This document shows, one piece after another, positions 12,912 through 14,908 of a stretch of 14,908 nucleotides of DNA; the first letter of the stretch is position 1, and every line of letters begins with the position of its first letter. The translations under genes were made by a program, and so were the position numbers. Where the stretch lies: the NCBI GenBank assembly GCA_019234035.1, contig JAFALX010000269.1:1-14908 (forward strand), read 5' to 3'. The stretch is from Candidatus Dormiibacterota bacterium. Its GTDB lineage: Bacteria > Chloroflexota > Dormibacteria > Aeolococcales > Aeolococcaceae. Under the pieces are notes generated by a model. That model saw nothing but the letters and a program-made list of their open reading frames with translations. It was not told the DNA's origin and did no database searches.

Positions 12912-14330
12912 GTGAAACCTGCCAAGCGCAAGGTCAAGGTCTCCGAGCGTTCGCGCCAGGATCCGCTGCGGCGTGTGGTCGACCGGCACCTGCCGCGCGC
13001 CAAGCCGGCGAAAGCCGCACCGCGTGCTCGGAGAAGACGAAAGGACGCGAGAAGCGCCGGCTCGCAGCACGCGCAATTCGCATTGCGCTTGCTCCGAACG
13101 TTGGGGCCGGGCGTCATCACCGGCGCCAGCGATGACGACCCAAGCGGGATCGCAACCTACTCGCAAGCCGGAAGTCAGTTCGGCTTCGCGACCCTGTGGA
13201 CCGCGCTGCTCACCTTCCCCTTCATGCTGGCGGTTCAGGACACGTGCGCGCGCATCGCTCTGTACACGGGCGCCGGTCTCGCCACCAATCTCCGGCGCCG
13301 CTTCCCGACATCACTGGTGGCGCTCTGCGTGCTTGCGCTCGTCATCGCGAACACCATCAATCTCGGCGCCGACATTCAGGCTGTTGCGGTCGGCGTCTCG
13401 CTGCTGACCAATGGCGTCGTGCAGCCCGGCTGGCTGGTGGCTCCGGTGACGGCAGGCCTGCTCGCCATGTTGGTGCGTCTGAAGTACGCGTCCGTCGTTC
13501 GCATCTTCAAGCTGCTGACACTGGCGCTCTTCGCCTACGTCGCGACCGCCGTCATCGTGCGGCCACCTGTGCTGACCACCCTGCACGCCACGTTCGTGCC
13601 GCATGTGGAGCTCACCGGCAGCTTCATCGGCATCATCGTGGCGATCTTCGGCACCACCATCTCGCCCTACCTCTTCTTCTGGCAGGCATCGTCCGAGGTT
13701 GACCAGCTGCGGGAGAAGGCGACGACCTCACACCGCACCACGCCGTCGCAACGCGCCGTGCGCGCTTCGCGAGCAGACGTCCTCGTCGGGATGCTGTTCT
13801 CTCAGGTGGTGATGTACTGCATCATCCTGGCGACGGCGGCCGTGCTCCATGGCCACGGGACGACCGTCCAGTCGGCGACGCAGGCGGCGAAAGCGCTCGC
13901 CCCCGTGGCCGGAAGCTTCGCGTCTGTCATCTTCGCCGTCGGTCTGGTGGGAGCCGGATTCCTGGCAATCCCGGTGCTGGCCGGCTCTGCGGCGTACGCA
14001 GTCGAGGAGTTCCTCGGCCTGCGTGGCTCACTTCGCGACACCGCCCGGCAGAGCCCGACGCTGTATGCCGTCATGGGCGCGGCGATGGCCGGCGGCCTGA
14101 CCCTCACCGTGCTGCACATCAACCCGATCCAGGCGCTCGTCGTCACCGCGATCGTCAATGGAGTTGCCGCCCCTCCGATCCTCGCGCTGATCGCGATCCT
14201 CGCGAGGGACGCGAAGGTCATGGGTGATCAGCGCAGCGGCACGCTCCGCCATCTCCTGCTGTGGACCATCACCGTCGTCATGACCGTTGCCGCGGTCGCG
14301 CTCGTGGTCACGACGATCTGGGCCTCGTGA
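12912..14330 (+). CDS. NRAMP (SLC11)-family transporter with non-canonical metal site
   Basis: From GTG 12912 the protein has 472 residues: a very basic N-terminal tail (1-50), then about eleven hydrophobic helices. The first helix reads GPGVITGASDDDPSGIATYSQAG (split across 65-87), where classical Mn/Fe transporters have D-P-G-N; here the run is D-D-D-P-S-G (74-79). The helix-6 region reads FGTTISPYLFFWQ (246-258) where the classical family has A-x-x-M-P-H, so the soft-metal-binding Met is absent. This favours a hard ion such as magnesium, as in NRAMP-related magnesium transporters, but the substrate is unproven. The start is uncertain: no ribosome-binding site is seen, and a GTG at 12975 is an alternative. 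The short gap to the upstream gene suggests coupling. Confidence 0.85.
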   Translation: MKPAKRKVKVSERSRQDPLRRVVDRHLPRAKPAKAAPRARRRRKDARSAGSQHAQFALRLLRTLGPGVITGASDDDPSGIATYSQAGSQFGFATLWTALLTFPFMLAVQDTCARIALYTGAGLATNLRRRFPTSLVALCVLALVIANTINLGADIQAVAVGVSLLTNGVVQPGWLVAPVTAGLLAMLVRLKYASVVRIFKLLTLALFAYVATAVIVRPPVLTTLHATFVPHVELTGSFIGIIVAIFGTTISPYLFFWQASSEVDQLREKATTSHRTTPSQRAVRASRADVLVGMLFSQVVMYCIILATAAVLHGHGTTVQSATQAAKALAPVAGSFASVIFAVGLVGAGFLAIPVLAGSAAYAVEEFLGLRGSLRDTARQSPTLYAVMGAAMAGGLTLTVLHINPIQALVVTAIVNGVAAPPILALIAILARDAKVMGDQRSGTLRHLLLWTITVVMTVAAVALVVTTIWAS

Positions 14331-14346
14331 GCACGGCGCCCCGGCG

Positions 14347-14856
14347 TCAGCTCGACGGGCCGTCCGTCTCGCCTGAGAGCTCCGAGAGGAATCGATAGCC
14401 GCCGCCCCGCACGGTTGCGATCACCGACTGTCGCTCGCCACCGAACTTCCGGCGCAGCCGCGAGATGTACACGGCCAACTCCGCGCGGCGCTGGACACCG
14501 CCACCCCAGAGACGGTCGACGAGCTCCTCGTAGCCGAGCGTGCGACCTCGTGAGCGCACCAGGATGTGCAGCAGGCGCCACTCGGTGTCGGTGAGCAGCT
14601 GCGCGCGCCCGCCGGCGTCGATGATCGACCTGCGCGTCCACCGCACTCGTGCCACCGGCGCGGGCGGCGGCGACGGCTGCGCCGCTGCCGCGTCGGCGGC
14701 GTCGTCGAGGAGGGCGTTGAAGCCGTCCATCGCGATCGTCATGCGGATCGAGGCTGCGGCGGACGCGGCGAGCGCGGCATCGGCCCGCCGCAGCACCCCG
14801 GAGAGGCGCTCGGATTTCCCGTCAACCATCCGTTCGAGTCTAGCGACGCGAGACAC
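14347..14856 (-). CDS. Receiver-less OmpR/PhoB-type winged-helix DNA-binding protein
   Basis: Of the 169 residues, positions 72-157 form a Trans_reg_C winged helix: LLTDTEWRLLHILVRSRG, YEELVDRLWGG, the recognition helix AELAVYISRLRRKFGG and the wing IATVRGGGYRFL. Instead of a receiver domain, residues 1-55 form an Ala/Arg-rich probably helical region joined by a Pro/Ala linker, so no phosphorylation site is present. The GTG start at 14856 has AAGGA 3 nt upstream; the ribosome-binding site overlaps a GTTAAGG element. It could be a transcription factor for the TTAAC-type sites in this window, but that is inference. It converges on the NRAMP gene with a 16-bp gap. Confidence 0.85.
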   Translation of the reverse strand: MSRVARLERMVDGKSERLSGVLRRADAALAASAAASIRMTIAMDGFNALLDDAADAAAAQPSPPPAPVARVRWTRRSIIDAGGRAQLLTDTEWRLLHILVRSRGRTLGYEELVDRLWGGGVQRRAELAVYISRLRRKFGGERQSVIATVRGGGYRFLSELSGETDGPSS

Positions 14857-14861
14857 ATTTC

Positions 14862-14880
14862 CTTAACAAGCGTTTTAAAA
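14862..14880. promoter_or_regulatory. CTTAAC and TTTTAAAA elements upstream of the winged-helix gene
   Basis: CTTAAC (14862-14867) is followed by the palindrome TTTTAAAA (14873-14880). TTAAC and TTTAA are 11 bp apart, recalling the phased repeats in blocks A and B but with a weaker second half. It overlaps the ribosome-binding site of the winged-helix gene, which would suit autoregulation, or it may serve a gene beyond the right edge. Confidence 0.3.
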
Positions 14881-14908
14881 TGGTCGCGCGGGCTTGCGCC
14901 ACGGCGCC

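Noticed and set aside
1..14908. CRISPR arrays, insertion sequences, tRNA or rRNA genes, and PEP-CTERM-type exosortase substrates
   Set aside because: None seen on either strand: no regularly spaced repeats, transposase motifs, tRNA-like cloverleaf or Pro-Glu-Pro C-terminal signal with a following helix and basic tail.

Overview
The window is high-GC bacterial DNA (about two thirds G+C by eye), densely coded, with frequent GTG and TTG starts and many overlapping or abutting genes. I see no rRNA, tRNA, insertion sequence or CRISPR array. The gene set (exosortase-type protease, soluble GAF histidine kinase, NRAMP-like transporter, Rho_N-type small protein) suits a free-living soil bacterium of an actinobacterial, Chloroflexota or Dormibacterota-like lineage. 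The sequence alone does not fix the phylum.

Left half (1-8039): an exopolysaccharide or surface-glycan locus. On the minus strand, in transcription order, lie a saccharopine-dehydrogenase-like oxidoreductase (5924-6757); a compact operon of an exosortase-family membrane protein (3901-5718), a GT2 polysaccharide synthase with an N-terminal MshEN-type putative c-di-GMP-binding domain (2055-3890) and a GT-C/GT39-like membrane glycosyltransferase (334-2058), the last two overlapping by 4 bp; and the first 58 codons of another GT2 glycosyltransferase (1-175). On the plus strand, diverging from the oxidoreductase, is a FkbM-type methyltransferase (7161-8039), probably a glycan-modifying enzyme. The exosortase operon and the FkbM gene are preceded by the same promoter-like block (5857-5911 and 6997-7051), 40 of 55 positions identical without gaps, with TTAAC/ATAAC-like repeats at 11-bp phase ahead of a TACACT -10. 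This is the best evidence that these units form one regulon. The FkbM leader also carries two overlapping short ORFs and a hairpin that could gate its translation.

Right half (8040-14908): mixed regulatory and transport genes. A DUF72 protein (8241-8975) and a formate/nitrite-transporter-family protein (9207-10031) point right. A two-component pair, a soluble double-GAF histidine kinase (10500-12302) and an output-less receiver (10032-10433), points left. A Rho_N/plasmid-stabilization-like small protein (12572-12898) and an NRAMP-family transporter with an altered metal site (12912-14330) point right. A receiver-less OmpR-type winged-helix protein (14347-14856) points left. Three intergenic regions here share a TGATAC-N2-CCGY element, twice as an inverted repeat with TATCA.

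Working model (inference): the exosortase, the MshEN-GT2 synthase, the GT-C enzyme and FkbM build, decorate and anchor or process a surface polymer. Expression would be set by an OmpR/PhoB-like regulator reading 11-bp-phased repeats, and synthase activity by cyclic di-GMP. The second shared motif suggests a separate regulon for the DUF72 gene, the FNT gene and either the kinase pair or the Rho_N-NRAMP pair.
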